64,000 nt of DNA from Pseudomonas sp. TMP9 (GTDB lineage: Bacteria > Pseudomonadota > Gammaproteobacteria > Pseudomonadales > Pseudomonadaceae): the NCBI RefSeq assembly GCF_037943105.1, contig NZ_CP149803.1, positions 2,150,001-2,214,000 of the forward strand, read 5' to 3'. Both the position numbers and the translations under genes were made by a program. The notes under the pieces were generated by a model, which saw only the letters and a list, made by a program, of their open reading frames with translations, was not told the DNA's origin and searched no databases. How positions within the stretch are numbered: position 1 is the stretch's first letter; each line of letters opens with the position of its first letter. Positions 44,573 through 54,674 of the stretch are shown here, piece by piece.

Positions 44573-45722
44573 GGAACACGATCGCTGCATCGGTAACCAC
44601 CACCTTGCGCACAGACGCCAGCGACGCGACAAACGTGATCACCAGCACGGCAGCGCCCACGCCCACCATTACCTGCCAGGGCAAATAGAAGGTGGAGAAG
44701 TCGGCCGCCGCGCCGGCCAGTGCCTGCAAAACCCAGGCTGCCGCGCCGATGCCCAGGCCGAAACCCACCAGCGCAGCCAGTTGCGCCTGCATCAGCACCA
44801 TGCGGACCAGCACGCTGTTGCGCACACCGATGGCTTTCAGGGCGCCAAGCTGGCGTAAGTTGTCGCGCACGAACAGGCTCAGCGTCAACGCCACGATGAC
44901 TGCGCCGACGATGGCGCCCAGAATCACCACCACGGCGAACGAGTACACGATGCCGCTGGTGGCCACGGTGTAGTCAATGCTCTGCCGCACAAACGCCTCA
45001 CGCGTGGTGCCCTTGAGCCCCGTGTCGGCTTCAATGCGCTGGGCCAAGGCCGCCATATCTTGGCCATCGGCTGCCTTCACGAGGATGAACGACAGTGCGT
45101 TGCGTCCGCTGGGCGCAAAACGCAAGGCATTGGCGTAGCGCGTGAACACGATGGCTCGGCTGACGCCGAAGACCGGCAGGGTGTCGACGATGCCTGCCAC
45201 CACGGCGCGCCGGTCGTTCAGCTCGAAGCTGCGCCCCAGTGCTTCAGGCTCACCCGGAAACAGCAGCTTGTAACCGCTGCGGTTGAGGAAGACGGCATCA
45301 GGGCTGCGCAAGTCTTCGAAGCGGCCGAGAAACAGTTTCTGAGGTGCACCCAGCAGAGTGGCATCGTCAACGCCCACCAGCCCAACGGGTTGGCTTGACC
45401 CATCGGCAATGCGCACCGCGCCCGCGCCACGCAGCAAGGGCACCGCCCAGGCAACACCGGGTACGCTCCTGACGCGTGTCACCTCCGACAGCGGCATGGC
45501 CACCGGCGTGTTGACGCTTTGGGTGCCGCGCCGCATCACCCATAGATCGGCCTCGGGCACGTCACGGACGCTGTTGCCCGACAGCGATATCAAACCGATG
45601 CAGAACGAGATTTGTTGGGCCATCAGTAGCGTGGCGAAGGCCACGCCGAAGATCAGCGAGAAGAACTTCACGCTGTCGCCGACGAGCATGCTGATGGCGA
45701 CCCACCCTAGCTTGGCGGTCAT
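44565..45722 (-). CDS. ABC exporter permease, FtsX/DevC type
   Basis: 385 residues. One N-terminal membrane helix (SLIFGVAFATLLMAQQI), a large periplasmic domain (about 45-255), and three C-terminal helices (VVVILGAIVGAVIVALTLSLFV; ALVGFGLGIGAAAWVLQAL; VMVGVGAAVLVITFVASLAS), the MacB/DevC topology. Such permeases export peptides, lipids or small toxic compounds through a HlyD adaptor and TolC. Cargo unknown. It follows the MipA-like gene by 28 bp. Confidence 0.88.
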   Translation of the reverse strand: MTAKLGWVAISMLVGDSVKFFSLIFGVAFATLLMAQQISFCIGLISLSGNSVRDVPEADLWVMRRGTQSVNTPVAMPLSEVTRVRSVPGVAWAVPLLRGAGAVRIADGSSQPVGLVGVDDATLLGAPQKLFLGRFEDLRSPDAVFLNRSGYKLLFPGEPEALGRSFELNDRRAVVAGIVDTLPVFGVSRAIVFTRYANALRFAPSGRNALSFILVKAADGQDMAALAQRIEADTGLKGTTREAFVRQSIDYTVATSGIVYSFAVVVILGAIVGAVIVALTLSLFVRDNLRQLGALKAIGVRNSVLVRMVLMQAQLAALVGFGLGIGAAAWVLQALAGAAADFSTFYLPWQVMVGVGAAVLVITFVASLASVRKVVVTDAAIVFRG

Positions 45723-45750
45723 ACGGTTCCCCGACAGATTCTGTGGTCCC

Positions 45751-46542
45751 TCAAAATTTGTAGTTCAGCGTCGCCAGCACAGAGGGCTGGCCGCGATCTT
45801 CGGTGATTGGGCTGGTGGCCGCATCGTTTCGCAGCTGGTTGAAAGAGGCCCGACCGAAGAGTGTCCAAGCGTCGGATAGCGGCACGATCGCTTGCACGAA
45901 AGGACCGATGCTCTGTAATCCGCCATTGGCGTTGAACGTCGCCAGGCCAGAAGCGGCTGATTGCTGAGCTGATACGCCGAAGAAGTTGCGTGCATAGGTG
46001 TTGTCCATCGCCTTCACTTCCAGCCCCAGTGCGACGATCCCGGCGCGCGAGGCCAGGACCGTGTAACCCGCATCGACTTCAAGCTGTGTGCCGCGTCCGT
46101 TACTGCTGCCGAGGCGCGAGATGACCGTGCCACCGACAAAAGCCTTGCCGAGTTTGTATTCCATCCCTAGACGTATGGTGGGGGCTGAGCCGATGTCTCC
46201 CAAACCATTCAGGCGGGAATCGTCCTTGGTCTTTCGAGCATTGAGCGATGCTCCCAGCGATGCACTAGCTTTGAGGCCTTCGAGCAACTCCACTTCAGCC
46301 CCAATGCCTCGTATGGGGTTGATAAAGAACCAGTCTCGGTATCTGATATCGAAGGTTGGAATCGCCAAGGTCTTGCTCTTGCTGGAGCCGACATACAGGG
46401 GATAGACGCCGACAGCCGCTCCGGCACTTAAGGTCCAGTCACTGGTAGCCCCCGCAGGCGGCGTTGTTTGCGCCTGCGAAGCAGCTGATAGGGTCACCAA
46501 GATTAGGCCTGAGAAAATCCATTTGTTTGCTTTTGCGTTCAT
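45751..46542 (-). CDS. MipA/OmpV-family outer-membrane protein
   Basis: 263 residues. Signal peptide (cleaved near SQAQ), then GAAVGVYPLYVGSSKSKTLAIPTFDIRY, the YxGS region typical of MipA/OmpV, a beta-barrel pattern, and a terminal aromatic TLNYKF. MipA proteins are scaffold or porin-like outer-membrane proteins often coupled to two-component systems and stress export. First gene of the minus-strand efflux operon, divergent from the regulator genes. Confidence 0.87.
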   Translation of the reverse strand: MNAKANKWIFSGLILVTLSAASQAQTTPPAGATSDWTLSAGAAVGVYPLYVGSSKSKTLAIPTFDIRYRDWFFINPIRGIGAEVELLEGLKASASLGASLNARKTKDDSRLNGLGDIGSAPTIRLGMEYKLGKAFVGGTVISRLGSSNGRGTQLEVDAGYTVLASRAGIVALGLEVKAMDNTYARNFFGVSAQQSAASGLATFNANGGLQSIGPFVQAIVPLSDAWTLFGRASFNQLRNDAATSPITEDRGQPSVLATLNYKF

Positions 46543-46767
46543 GATGTTGACTTATCTAGGTGAAGGGCAGCGGGGATTTTGAAGTGATTGATTGTTACTT
46601 GTGGCGAATGAAGATTGGGTGAAGACAAGTAGATCCTCGTTTCAAAGAGGACGTCGCAAGATGAAGAGACGATGAAGCTGGACACGAGGATGCAAGTGAA
46701 TCGCCTCTACAACTCGTTAATTGGCTCTACATTAGAAAATCAAAAAAATCTGTAGAGCCTAACTCCG

Positions 46768-47424
46768 ATGAAGATTCTGCTGGTCGAAGACGATTTGCCC
46801 CTGGGTCAATCACTACGCCGCGTGCTGGCTGACGAAGGTCATGCCGTTGTCTGGCTACGTTTGGCTGTTGAGGCTCAGCATCACTTGAGGGCGGGAGTCT
46901 TCGATGCCGTGCTGCTGGACATCATGCTGCCGGACGGCTCGGGGCTAGACCTGCTGGCGTCGATCCGTTCGCGCGGCGACACGGTGCTGGTGATGATGCT
47001 GACAGCACGCGACGCCGTGTCCGATCGCGTGGCGGGCCTGGATGGAGGAGCCGATGACTACCTGCCCAAACCCTTCGCGATGGAAGAGCTGCTGTCGCGC
47101 ATCCGTGTGTTGCAGCGGCGCGGTCGCGGCCAGCTCAGCGCTTCCTGGCGTGTGGGCGACCTCAGTATCGACACTTCCCGACGACGCGTAATGATGGGTG
47201 ATGCAGAGGTGGCGCTGTCGGCACGCGAGTACGACATCCTAGTCACCTTGGCGGCTGACCCCGGCAAGGTCATGACACGCAGGCAGATCGAGCGTTCACT
47301 GATGCTGAGTGAAGGCAGTGACAGCAATGCGTTGGACGTCCACATCTACAACTTGCGCAAGAAGCTAGGCGCAGCGTGCATTGTGACAGTGCGCGGCGTG
47401 GGCTACGCGCTGGAGACGATGTGA
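46768..47424 (+). CDS. OmpR/QseB-family response regulator
   Basis: 218 residues. Receiver domain with the acidic pair EDD near residue 7, phosphoacceptor Asp in VLLDIMLPDGSG and Lys in LPKPF, then a winged-helix DNA-binding domain (LSAREYDILVTLAADPGKVMTRRQIE; SNALDVHIYNLRKKLG). It most likely controls the divergent mipA-ABC-HlyD-NodT operon. The stop overlaps the GTG start of the sensor kinase gene. Confidence 0.93.
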   Translation: MKILLVEDDLPLGQSLRRVLADEGHAVVWLRLAVEAQHHLRAGVFDAVLLDIMLPDGSGLDLLASIRSRGDTVLVMMLTARDAVSDRVAGLDGGADDYLPKPFAMEELLSRIRVLQRRGRGQLSASWRVGDLSIDTSRRRVMMGDAEVALSAREYDILVTLAADPGKVMTRRQIERSLMLSEGSDSNALDVHIYNLRKKLGAACIVTVRGVGYALETM

Positions 47425-48830
47425 TCAAGCACCCCTCGCTCTTACGCCGACTGGTGTTGTGGCAGGTGGCTGCGATGGTGGTGGCTTGGCTGGTGTTGAG
47501 CACCTGGCTGGTTGTCCAGATGACGAGCTTTGGTGATGGCGATCTGGACCAGCGCATGAAGACGTTTGCCAGCATGTTGTCCGAGACCGCTAGTGGCAGT
47601 GCCACTGTCAACAGCGGCGGCGACGCCGAGTTGCAACGCCGACTGGGCAACGCCGAGCGCATCTTCGTCGACGGCTTGATGCGCGACATGAACTCTATGG
47701 AGGGTCAGGCGCCGCTGTACCAAGTGTGGTCGCGTGACGGCACGCTGCGCCATGCCAGTGCGGGCGCCGCTGTCATGAAGATGCCTACACAGGGCAAGCA
47801 GTTCTCTGAGTTCGAGTTTTCCGGCCACAGGTATCGCGCGGTCCACGTCGAGAGCAGCGACACCAGCACAGTGGTCGCGATGGCTGAAAGATCGGATCGC
47901 CGCTTTAGTGTGCCGCTGCTCAGAGTCATCAAGGTCCTGGGACTGAGTCAATTGATGATCTTGCTGTGGTGTCTGGTGGTTACCGGCCTGGCAGGCTGGC
48001 GCGGTTTCAAGCCCATCACGGCCTTGGCCCAACAACTCGCCAGCCGTCGCGCCGGTGATCTATCGCCGCTGCGTGCAACCAGGCTCTACTCGGAGACGGC
48101 CCCCGTGGTTCAGGAGATCAACGCCTTAATGGCGCGCGAATCGGCTCGACTGGAAACCGAACGTGGCTTCCTAGCTGACGCCGCGCATGAGTTGCGCACG
48201 CCGCTGGCCGCCATCAATGCGCAAGCGCACCTGTTGGCCAGCACTGCCGATCCCGCCACGCGTGTCTTGGCGGTCGAAGAACTTCAACAGGGTATCGACC
48301 GGGTGTCTCACCTGCTGGAGCAACTGTTGACGGTGGCCCGGCTTGAAGCCGTGACGGTTGCCGCTCCACGCGAAACGCTGGACTTGGCCGAACTGTGCCG
48401 TCAGCGGCTGGCTCCGTTATCTCGAATGGCCCGCTCGCGGGCCATCGATCTGACCTTGGATGCACCCGAGACATTGAATGTTTGCATCCATCGCGCGGGC
48501 TTTATTTCGATTCTGGATAATTTGGTAGACAACGCGATTCGATATACATCCTCAGGTGGCCACGTAGCGGTGCGTTTGCTGATGCACCGCGATGAGTTTG
48601 AGCTCCAAGTTCAGGACGATGGTCCCGGCATTGCGCCCAAAAATCGCGAACGTGTCTTCGAGCGCTTTGTGCGCTTGCCGGGTCAGGACGAGCCGGGCAG
48701 CGGGCTGGGCTTGTCTATCGTGCAGCGCGCTGCGACTGCAGAACACGCCAAACTGCGCTTCATTGAGGGCCTGTCTGGGCGCGGGGTTGGTTTTTCGATA
48801 CGGATGTCACAGTCCGTCCCAAGCGATTGA
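47421..48830 (+). CDS. Sensor histidine kinase, QseC-like
   Basis: 469 residues from GTG 47421 (ATGTGA overlap with the regulator). Two membrane helices (LVLWQVAAMVVAWLVLSTWL; VLGLSQLMILLWCLVVTGLAG) enclose a periplasmic domain of about 130 residues; then a HAMP-like linker, H-box FLADAAHELRTPLAAINAQ, N-box ILDNLVDNAIRY, and G-boxes DDGPGI and GSGLGLSIV. Signal unknown; by position it controls the efflux operon. Confidence 0.92.
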   Translation: MIKHPSLLRRLVLWQVAAMVVAWLVLSTWLVVQMTSFGDGDLDQRMKTFASMLSETASGSATVNSGGDAELQRRLGNAERIFVDGLMRDMNSMEGQAPLYQVWSRDGTLRHASAGAAVMKMPTQGKQFSEFEFSGHRYRAVHVESSDTSTVVAMAERSDRRFSVPLLRVIKVLGLSQLMILLWCLVVTGLAGWRGFKPITALAQQLASRRAGDLSPLRATRLYSETAPVVQEINALMARESARLETERGFLADAAHELRTPLAAINAQAHLLASTADPATRVLAVEELQQGIDRVSHLLEQLLTVARLEAVTVAAPRETLDLAELCRQRLAPLSRMARSRAIDLTLDAPETLNVCIHRAGFISILDNLVDNAIRYTSSGGHVAVRLLMHRDEFELQVQDDGPGIAPKNRERVFERFVRLPGQDEPGSGLGLSIVQRAATAEHAKLRFIEGLSGRGVGFSIRMSQSVPSD

Positions 48831-49156
48831 GCGTTTTGAGGCGAGGCTAGTGCTGCTGAAAATCAATGATGGCCGCTACCCATTCAAGAGCAGTACCACG
48901 GGTAGTTAGTTGGCGGTGAATCGCCCTGGTTTTGTAGACGCTGAGTGACTGCTCCTGGCACGTTCCTGCCTGTCACCACCGTCAGCTCTGGGTCAAAAAA
49001 GTCCGTTTCTATGGTTCGCGGTGTGGGATCCCTGAGCGGTAGGTTCGGATTGAATAGCGCTGGTCGCAGGGATTTGCCATGCACGGCGTTGCTCGACAAA
49101 ATCCCGCTCCAATTCGGCCTAGAGTGCCGGACGTCGATGGTGAAAAGGAACTGGTG
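48831..49156. other. Intergenic stretch without recognised gene
   Basis: About 325 bp between the kinase and trmK. Short frames on both strands show nothing familiar. No continuation of the broken sensor gene at 39928 is found here, so the efflux cluster is not a simple insertion that left both halves of that gene at its ends. Confidence 0.4.
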
Positions 49157-49852
49157 TTGAACGAACAGACATTGTCTATGCGCCTAGAGCGTGTGGCGGC
49201 GCATGTGCCTGCAGGTGCGCGGTTAGCCGATATTGGCTCGGATCACGGCTATCTGCCGGTGGTGCTGCTGAGCCGTGGTGCCATCAAGACTGCGGTGGCT
49301 GGGGAAGTGGCCTTGACACCGTTTCACGCGACGGAACGTACCATACGCGAGAGTGGCCTGAGCCATCTGATCAGCGTGCGTCTGGCAGATGGTTTGGCGG
49401 CAATCGAACCTGGAGACGCAATAACTGCAATCAGCCTCTGCGGTATGGGCGGCAAGAAGATTCGCGACATCCTCGACAGCGGTAAGTCCCGCCTGAGTGG
49501 CCAGGAGCGCCTAATCCTGCAACCCAACGGCGGTGAGCAGCCGCTGCGCCAATGGCTGATGGGAAATGGCTATCGCATCCTTTGCGAGGAAGTGCTTCTG
49601 GAAAACCGCTTTGCATACGAGATCATCGTTGCCGAACGCTCCGGGCCGGTGATGTACACCGCCGAGGAACTGTACTTTGGCCCTATGCAGATGCGGAAGC
49701 GCAGCCCGGCGTTCCTGGCCAAGTGGCAACGCATGTTACGTCTGAAGCAGCAGACCCTGGTCGACTTCGCTCAGGCGCGGCAGGCTGTGCCGGAGGAGAA
49801 GGTGCAGAAGGTGGCTCGACAGACGCAGTGGATTATTGACCTACTGGCGTGA
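49157..49852 (+). CDS. trmK: tRNA (adenine-N1)-methyltransferase, TrmK family
   Basis: 231 residues. SAM-binding motif I LADIGSDHGYLPVVLL at about residues 18-33, then VAGEVALTPFHA, AISLCGMGGKKIRDIL and LILQPNGGEQPLRQWLM, and a C-terminal coiled coil. In Bacillus TrmK methylates A22 of tRNAs. The preferred start is TTG 49157 (reading LNEQTLSMRLERVAAHVP) with AAGGA 7 nt upstream, because relatives begin at this point; ATG 49079 is in frame but lacks a site. IS1182 lies about 100 bp downstream. Confidence 0.8.
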   Translation: MNEQTLSMRLERVAAHVPAGARLADIGSDHGYLPVVLLSRGAIKTAVAGEVALTPFHATERTIRESGLSHLISVRLADGLAAIEPGDAITAISLCGMGGKKIRDILDSGKSRLSGQERLILQPNGGEQPLRQWLMGNGYRILCEEVLLENRFAYEIIVAERSGPVMYTAEELYFGPMQMRKRSPAFLAKWQRMLRLKQQTLVDFAQARQAVPEEKVQKVARQTQWIIDLLA

Positions 49853-49954
49853 GCCCGGCGCAGAAAGCGGGCGCTAAAAGGGTGATGCCCGATCTCAGAG
49901 CACACGGCGTAACTTGAGCCGTTATTCACTTGACCTTCACAAGTGACTTTTTCT

Positions 49955-49978
49955 GGCCCAGAGTGTGTAAAAACGCAG
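49955..49978 (+). repeat. Left terminal inverted repeat of the IS1182 element
   Basis: 24 bp starting GGCCCAGAGTGTGTAAAAAC; exact reverse complement of 51616-51639. Confidence 0.95.
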
Positions 49979-50029
49979 ACACCAATCTTGATATGATTTG
50001 ACCAGACTTCATCTCAGCAGGAAATTCCT

Positions 50030-51466
50030 GTGCGGCGATTCATTCAAGGTGAAAATCGGACTCAAGTTACCTTGCTCCCCGAGAGTTTGGATGACTATGT
50101 GACGGTCACTAACCCAGTGCGGGTAGTCGATGTATTCGTCGCCGAGCTCGACCTAGGCAAGCTGGGTTTTGAAGGTGTCGTACCGGCGGAAACAGGTCGG
50201 CCTGCCTACCATCCTGCTGACTTGCTCAAAATTTATATCTACGGTTACCTCAACCGCATCCAATCCAGCCGTCGCCTTGAGCGAGAAGCTCAACGGAACG
50301 TCGAGCTCATGTGGCTGACTGGGCGCTTGATGCCGGACTTCAAAACCATCGCCAATTTCCGAAAAGACAACGGCAAAGCTATCCGCGCTGTTTGTCGTCA
50401 ATTTGTGGTGCTGTGCCAGCAGGTTGGCTTGTTCTCTGAAGCTCTCGTTGCAATCGACGGAAGCAAATTTAAGGCGGTCAATAACCGGGATCGCAACTTC
50501 ACTAGCGCCAAGCTCCAGCGGCGCATGGAAGAAATTGAATCGAGTATCAATAAGTACCTGAGCGCACTCGATACCGCAGATCGTCAGGAGCCAGTCGTTT
50601 CGCAACCGAAGGCTGAGCGACTGCACGGCAAGATCGCTGCGCTGAAAATGAAGATGCAAGAGCTCAAGGAAATCGAGGTACGACTCAATGAGACGCCGGA
50701 TAAACAAATATCGCTGACCGACCCTGATGCTCGCTCAATGAAGACCCGAGGCACGGGTATCGTGGGCTATAACGTGCAAACAGCCGTAGATGCAAAGCAC
50801 CATTTAATCGTGGCTCATGAAGTGATCAACGACGGCAGTGACCGAAGCCAATTAAGCCCAATGGCCAAGCTGGCGAAACAGGCCATGGGGACGGAAGAGC
50901 TATCGGTGGTTGCAGATAGGGGCTACTTCAAAAGCGAAGAAATACTGGCCTGTCACCAGTCGGATATAACCGTACACGTGCCAAAGCCTATGACCTCAGG
51001 GGCCAAGGCAGATGGGCGATATGACAAGGCTGCTTTTATCTACGACACCGAAACCGACGAGTACAAATGCCCAGCAGGACAGAGTTTGATTTGGCGGTAC
51101 GCCAGTATTGAAAAGGGACTGAAGCCCCACACTTATTGGAGTTCACACTGCCAGAATTGCGAACTGAAAGCGCAATGCACGCCCAGCACGCAGCGACGCG
51201 TAAGGCGGTGGGAGCATGAAAGCGTGCTGGAGAATATGCAGCAGCGCTTGGATCAGGCCCCAGAGATGATGCGTATCCGCAAGCAGACCGTTGAGCACCC
51301 CTTTGGAACGCTCAAAGCCTGGATGGGCGCTACCCATTTTCTGACCAGAACCTTGCCTAGGGTCAGCACTGAAATGAGCTTGCATGTGCTCGCCTACAAC
51401 ATGAAACGAGTTATTAATATATTGGGTAGCGCAGCGCTGATAGAGGCGATAACTGCCAAAGGCTAA
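50030..51466 (+). CDS. IS1182-family transposase
   Basis: 478 residues, GTG start at 50030 with AGGAAA upstream. N-terminal DUF772-type domain (MRRFIQGENRTQVTLLPESLDDYV; YGYLNRIQSSRRLEREAQRNVELMWL), DDE catalytic core (VAIDGSKFKAVNN first Asp; VVADRGYFKSEE second Asp), a cysteine cluster (CQNCELKAQC) and the C-terminal RKQTVEHPFGTLKAWMG with the final Glu. Frame is complete, so the element may be active. Confidence 0.95.
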   Translation: MRRFIQGENRTQVTLLPESLDDYVTVTNPVRVVDVFVAELDLGKLGFEGVVPAETGRPAYHPADLLKIYIYGYLNRIQSSRRLEREAQRNVELMWLTGRLMPDFKTIANFRKDNGKAIRAVCRQFVVLCQQVGLFSEALVAIDGSKFKAVNNRDRNFTSAKLQRRMEEIESSINKYLSALDTADRQEPVVSQPKAERLHGKIAALKMKMQELKEIEVRLNETPDKQISLTDPDARSMKTRGTGIVGYNVQTAVDAKHHLIVAHEVINDGSDRSQLSPMAKLAKQAMGTEELSVVADRGYFKSEEILACHQSDITVHVPKPMTSGAKADGRYDKAAFIYDTETDEYKCPAGQSLIWRYASIEKGLKPHTYWSSHCQNCELKAQCTPSTQRRVRRWEHESVLENMQQRLDQAPEMMRIRKQTVEHPFGTLKAWMGATHFLTRTLPRVSTEMSLHVLAYNMKRVINILGSAALIEAITAKG

Positions 51467-51615
51467 GTGCCTTTTCGGCTCGCCTGGCGCCTGTACAGCC
51501 AGTTTCTTGTAGTTATGCGACCAGGAAGCTTCAGAATCGCCACGTATGGTGTAGAAGACCAGTGCCAGCTTTCTAGCGCATCTCGGGAGCCGCTCTACCG
51601 CTCAACACTTCTCCG

Positions 51616-51639
51616 CTGCGTTTTTACACACTCTGGGCC
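51616..51639 (-). repeat. Right terminal inverted repeat of the IS1182 element
   Basis: 24 bp, exact reverse complement of the left end. It lies 149 bp after the transposase stop codon and about 95 bp before the copA stop codon. Confidence 0.95.
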
Positions 51640-51732
51640 GTTTGCGGTTCATCGCGAACAGCTGCTTTGGACCTGTAGCGGACATGCTGACTTGTTGAGA
51701 CCGCTAATTTCAATTCAACTTTGCCTGCTGAG

Positions 51733-54120
51733 TCAGTCCTGCTTGAGCGTGCTAAAGCGGAGCCGCAGAGCATTACTGATCACCGATACCGAGCTGAGGC
51801 TCATCGCCAGTGCGCCAATCATCGGTGACAACAGCCAGCCGGTGAACGGGAACAGCACACCGGCGGCCAACGGCACGCCGAGCATGTTGTAGACAAAAGC
51901 AAAGGTCAGGTTCTGTTTCATGTTGCCTACGGTGGCCACCGACAGCGCCCGCGCGGTGGCGATGCCGCGCAAATCGCCCTTAACCAAGGTCAGCTGTGCG
52001 CTGTTCATCGCCACGTCGGTGCCGGTGCCCATGGCGATGCCGACATTAGCCTTGGCCAGCGCCGGCGCATCGTTGATGCCGTCACCCACCATGGCCACGA
52101 TGCAGCCTTCCTTTTGCAGACGTTCGACGAGTTGCAATTTGTCAGCCGGCTTGACCTCGCCATGCACTTCTTCGATACCCAAGCGCTTGCCTACTGCCTT
52201 TGCCGTGGTCAGGCCATCGCCGGTGGCCATGATGATGCGCAGGCCCGACTTGCGTAGCGAGTTCAGCGCATCGGCGGTGGTCGCTTTGATCGGGTCGGAA
52301 ACAGCCAGCAACCCGGCCAAGGCGCCGTCTACAGCCAAGTGCATGACGCTAGCGCCCTGCCCGCGCAGTTCTTCGGCCTGGTCGGCCAACGACGCCACAT
52401 CGATGCCCAACTGCTCCATTAACGTTGTGTTGCCGATAGACAGCGACTTGCCGCCCACCACGCCCTTAACCCCGACGCCTGATGCGGAGTCGAATTGCTC
52501 GGCCTTCTCCAGTTCCAGTTTGCGCTCACGCGCTGCGCTGACGATGGCGGCGGCCAAAGGATGCTCGCTGCCCTGATCGAGGCTGGCGGCCAGGCGCAAC
52601 ACTTCGTCGTCGCTAAAACCACTGACGCCCAGCGCCTGCTCAAACGCCGGTTTGCCTTCGGTCAGCGTGCCGGTTTTGTCGACGATTAACGTATCAACTT
52701 TGCACAGGTTCTCGATGGCGGCGGCATCGCGGAACAACACGCCGTGAGAGGCGCCCCTGCCCGTAGCCACCATGATCGACATGGGTGTGGCCAACCCTAG
52801 AGCGCACGGACAGGCGATGATCAATACTGTTACGGCAGTGATCAGCCCATATACCCAGCTTGGCTGCGGTCCAAACAGGCCCCAGGCGAAGAAGGTCAGT
52901 AACGCGACGCCGACCACGCCATACACAAAGTACGCCGCCACGGTATCAGCCATGCGCTGCATGGGCGCTTTGGAGCGCTGCGCCTGCGCCACCATCTGCA
53001 CGATCTGTGCAAGCACGGTGGCCGAGCCGACGTGTTCGGAGCGCATCAACAAGGCACCACTGGTATTTAGCGTGGCGCCGATAAGCTTGTCGCCCTCGCG
53101 CTTGCTGACGGGTAAGGGTTCGCCCGTCAGCATCGACTCGTCGAGCGCGCTGCTGCCTTCGAGTACCACACCATCCACCGGCACCTTCTCGCCTGGCCGC
53201 ACGCGCAAGCTGTCGCCTTCGTGCACATTGCTCAGCGGGATGTCTTCCTCGCTGCCGTCGGCGTTTACCCGGCGCGCGGTTTTCGGGGCGAGGCCGAGCA
53301 AGGATTTGATCGCCGCCGAGGTTTTCGACCGTGCTTTGAGCTCCAATAACTGACCAAACAACGTTAAGGAAATAATCACCACGGCCGCTTCGAAGTAGAC
53401 CGCCACGCGGCCCATCGAAATAAATGAAGCCGGGAATACACCGGGCGCCACGGTGGCCACCACGCTGTAGCTAAAGGCCGCCCCAGTGCCTAGGCTGATC
53501 AGCGTCCACATGTTGGGGCTGCGCTGGATGACCGATTGCACGCCGCGCACAAAGAACGGCCAACCAGCCCACAGCACCACCGGTAATGACAGAACCAGCT
53601 CAACCCAGCTCTGCGTGGCCATGTCGAACCAGCCGAACCGATGGCCGAACATGGCCAGGGTCATGACGATCACGGACAGCGGCAGCGTCCACCAGAAGCG
53701 CCGGCTAAAGGAGGCAAGCTCTGGGTTGTCGTCCTCGTCGAGCTCAGGGATCAGCGGTTCAAGCGCCATGCCACACTTAGGGCAGTTACCCGGATGGTCC
53801 TCGCGGATCTCCGGGTGCATCGGGCAGGTGTAGACCGCTGCTGTTTTTGCTGCCGATGATGGCGGTTGCTGAGCTGGCGCTGATTTAGATTGCGCCGACT
53901 GAGTGTACTTATCCGGTTCAGCGCTGAATTTAGCCAGACACTTGGCGCTGCAGAAATACAACGGCTTACCCGCATGCTCGGCTTTGTGCGCCGACTGAGC
54001 GGTGACCGTCATGCCGCAGACAGGATCCTTCAGCTCAGCGTGCGGCGCTGGTGTGGGCGGATGCTGCTGGCCGTTTGCGTCGTGGTCTGTGCTTACTTTC
54101 GTGTCCATGGGCTGATTCAT
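51733..54120 (-). CDS. copA: Copper-translocating P-type ATPase
   Basis: 795 residues, P1B-1 type. N-terminal YHS domain (about 30-72; C35, C57, C61), then a metal-binding segment [22 protein letters not shown] (C99, C113, C116) in place of classic HMA domains, eight membrane helices, TGEPLPV, the CPC motif in [20 protein letters not shown] with the phosphorylated Asp, SEHPLA and [10 protein letters not shown]. Exports Cu+ from the cytosol. Third in a minus-strand copper group after the copZ-like and Met/His-rich genes. IS1182 is just downstream. Confidence 0.95.
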   Translation of the reverse strand: MNQPMDTKVSTDHDANGQQHPPTPAPHAELKDPVCGMTVTAQSAHKAEHAGKPLYFCSAKCLAKFSAEPDKYTQSAQSKSAPAQQPPSSAAKTAAVYTCPMHPEIREDHPGNCPKCGMALEPLIPELDEDDNPELASFSRRFWWTLPLSVIVMTLAMFGHRFGWFDMATQSWVELVLSLPVVLWAGWPFFVRGVQSVIQRSPNMWTLISLGTGAAFSYSVVATVAPGVFPASFISMGRVAVYFEAAVVIISLTLFGQLLELKARSKTSAAIKSLLGLAPKTARRVNADGSEEDIPLSNVHEGDSLRVRPGEKVPVDGVVLEGSSALDESMLTGEPLPVSKREGDKLIGATLNTSGALLMRSEHVGSATVLAQIVQMVAQAQRSKAPMQRMADTVAAYFVYGVVGVALLTFFAWGLFGPQPSWVYGLITAVTVLIIACPCALGLATPMSIMVATGRGASHGVLFRDAAAIENLCKVDTLIVDKTGTLTEGKPAFEQALGVSGFSDDEVLRLAASLDQGSEHPLAAAIVSAARERKLELEKAEQFDSASGVGVKGVVGGKSLSIGNTTLMEQLGIDVASLADQAEELRGQGASVMHLAVDGALAGLLAVSDPIKATTADALNSLRKSGLRIIMATGDGLTTAKAVGKRLGIEEVHGEVKPADKLQLVERLQKEGCIVAMVGDGINDAPALAKANVGIAMGTGTDVAMNSAQLTLVKGDLRGIATARALSVATVGNMKQNLTFAFVYNMLGVPLAAGVLFPFTGWLLSPMIGALAMSLSSVSVISNALRLRFSTLKQD

Positions 54121-54152
54121 TCCTGTGTGCTAATGCGCTGCGATGAAAGTGG

Positions 54153-54605
54153 CTACTGCTGCGTAGGCGGCTGCAGGTCCATCATCAGCTGCATCATCGC
54201 GTCCATCATGTGCATATGACTGTTCAGGTTGGTGCAGTCCATCGGCATGCCATTTGACTTACCCTGCCCGCCCATTTGATTGCCACCCATATGGCTGCCC
54301 ATACCCATTGCGGTACCCATGCCTTGGCGCAAATGCCCCATCATCGCCATGCCGTTGTGCATCGTTGCCATGCCTTCTTGCATTAAGGCGGCTCGTGCTT
54401 CGGGTGTCTTGGCCGTCATCATTTTTGCGTGCATGTCCTGCATGGCCTTGGTCTGCTGCTCAATGTTGGCGGCATCAGGCTGCGCGGCAGAGTTAACTTC
54501 AACCGGCTGGTTGGCCAACTGCTTGCTATCTGCTGCTGGAGTGGCGGCATGTGCGCTGGCAACCAACGCAAATGCCAAGGTGGCGATAAGTTGTTTAGTG
54601 TTCAT
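54153..54605 (-). CDS. Met/His-rich periplasmic protein, probable copper binding
   Basis: 150 residues. Signal peptide (LIATLAFALVASAHA) followed by a helical segment and a Met/His-rich part: MHAKMM, MHNGMAMMGHL, MGMGSHMGGNQMGG, MPMDC and HMHMMDAMMQLMMD. Met and His clusters of this kind bind Cu+ in periplasmic proteins such as PcoE or CopC/PcoA tails. Between copA and the copZ-like gene. Family name not certain; copper role inferred from composition and context. Confidence 0.75.
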   Translation of the reverse strand: MNTKQLIATLAFALVASAHAATPAADSKQLANQPVEVNSAAQPDAANIEQQTKAMQDMHAKMMTAKTPEARAALMQEGMATMHNGMAMMGHLRQGMGTAMGMGSHMGGNQMGGQGKSNGMPMDCTNLNSHMHMMDAMMQLMMDLQPPTQQ

Positions 54606-54674
54606 AGGTCCCTTCGTGCCATCGCTGATGGCTTGGCTGCATGGTTAAGTTGCGGCGCGTTGTGGTGGCGCTGC

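Larger units (their letters stand above)
49955..51639 (+). mobile_element. Insertion sequence of the IS1182 family, intact
   Basis: 1685 bp bounded by perfect 24-bp inverted repeats (49955-49978 and 51616-51639; outer end GGCCCAGAGTGTGTAAAAAC). One transposase gene fills it. No target-site duplication is visible next to the ends (TTCT versus GTTT). It sits between trmK and copA. Confidence 0.93.
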
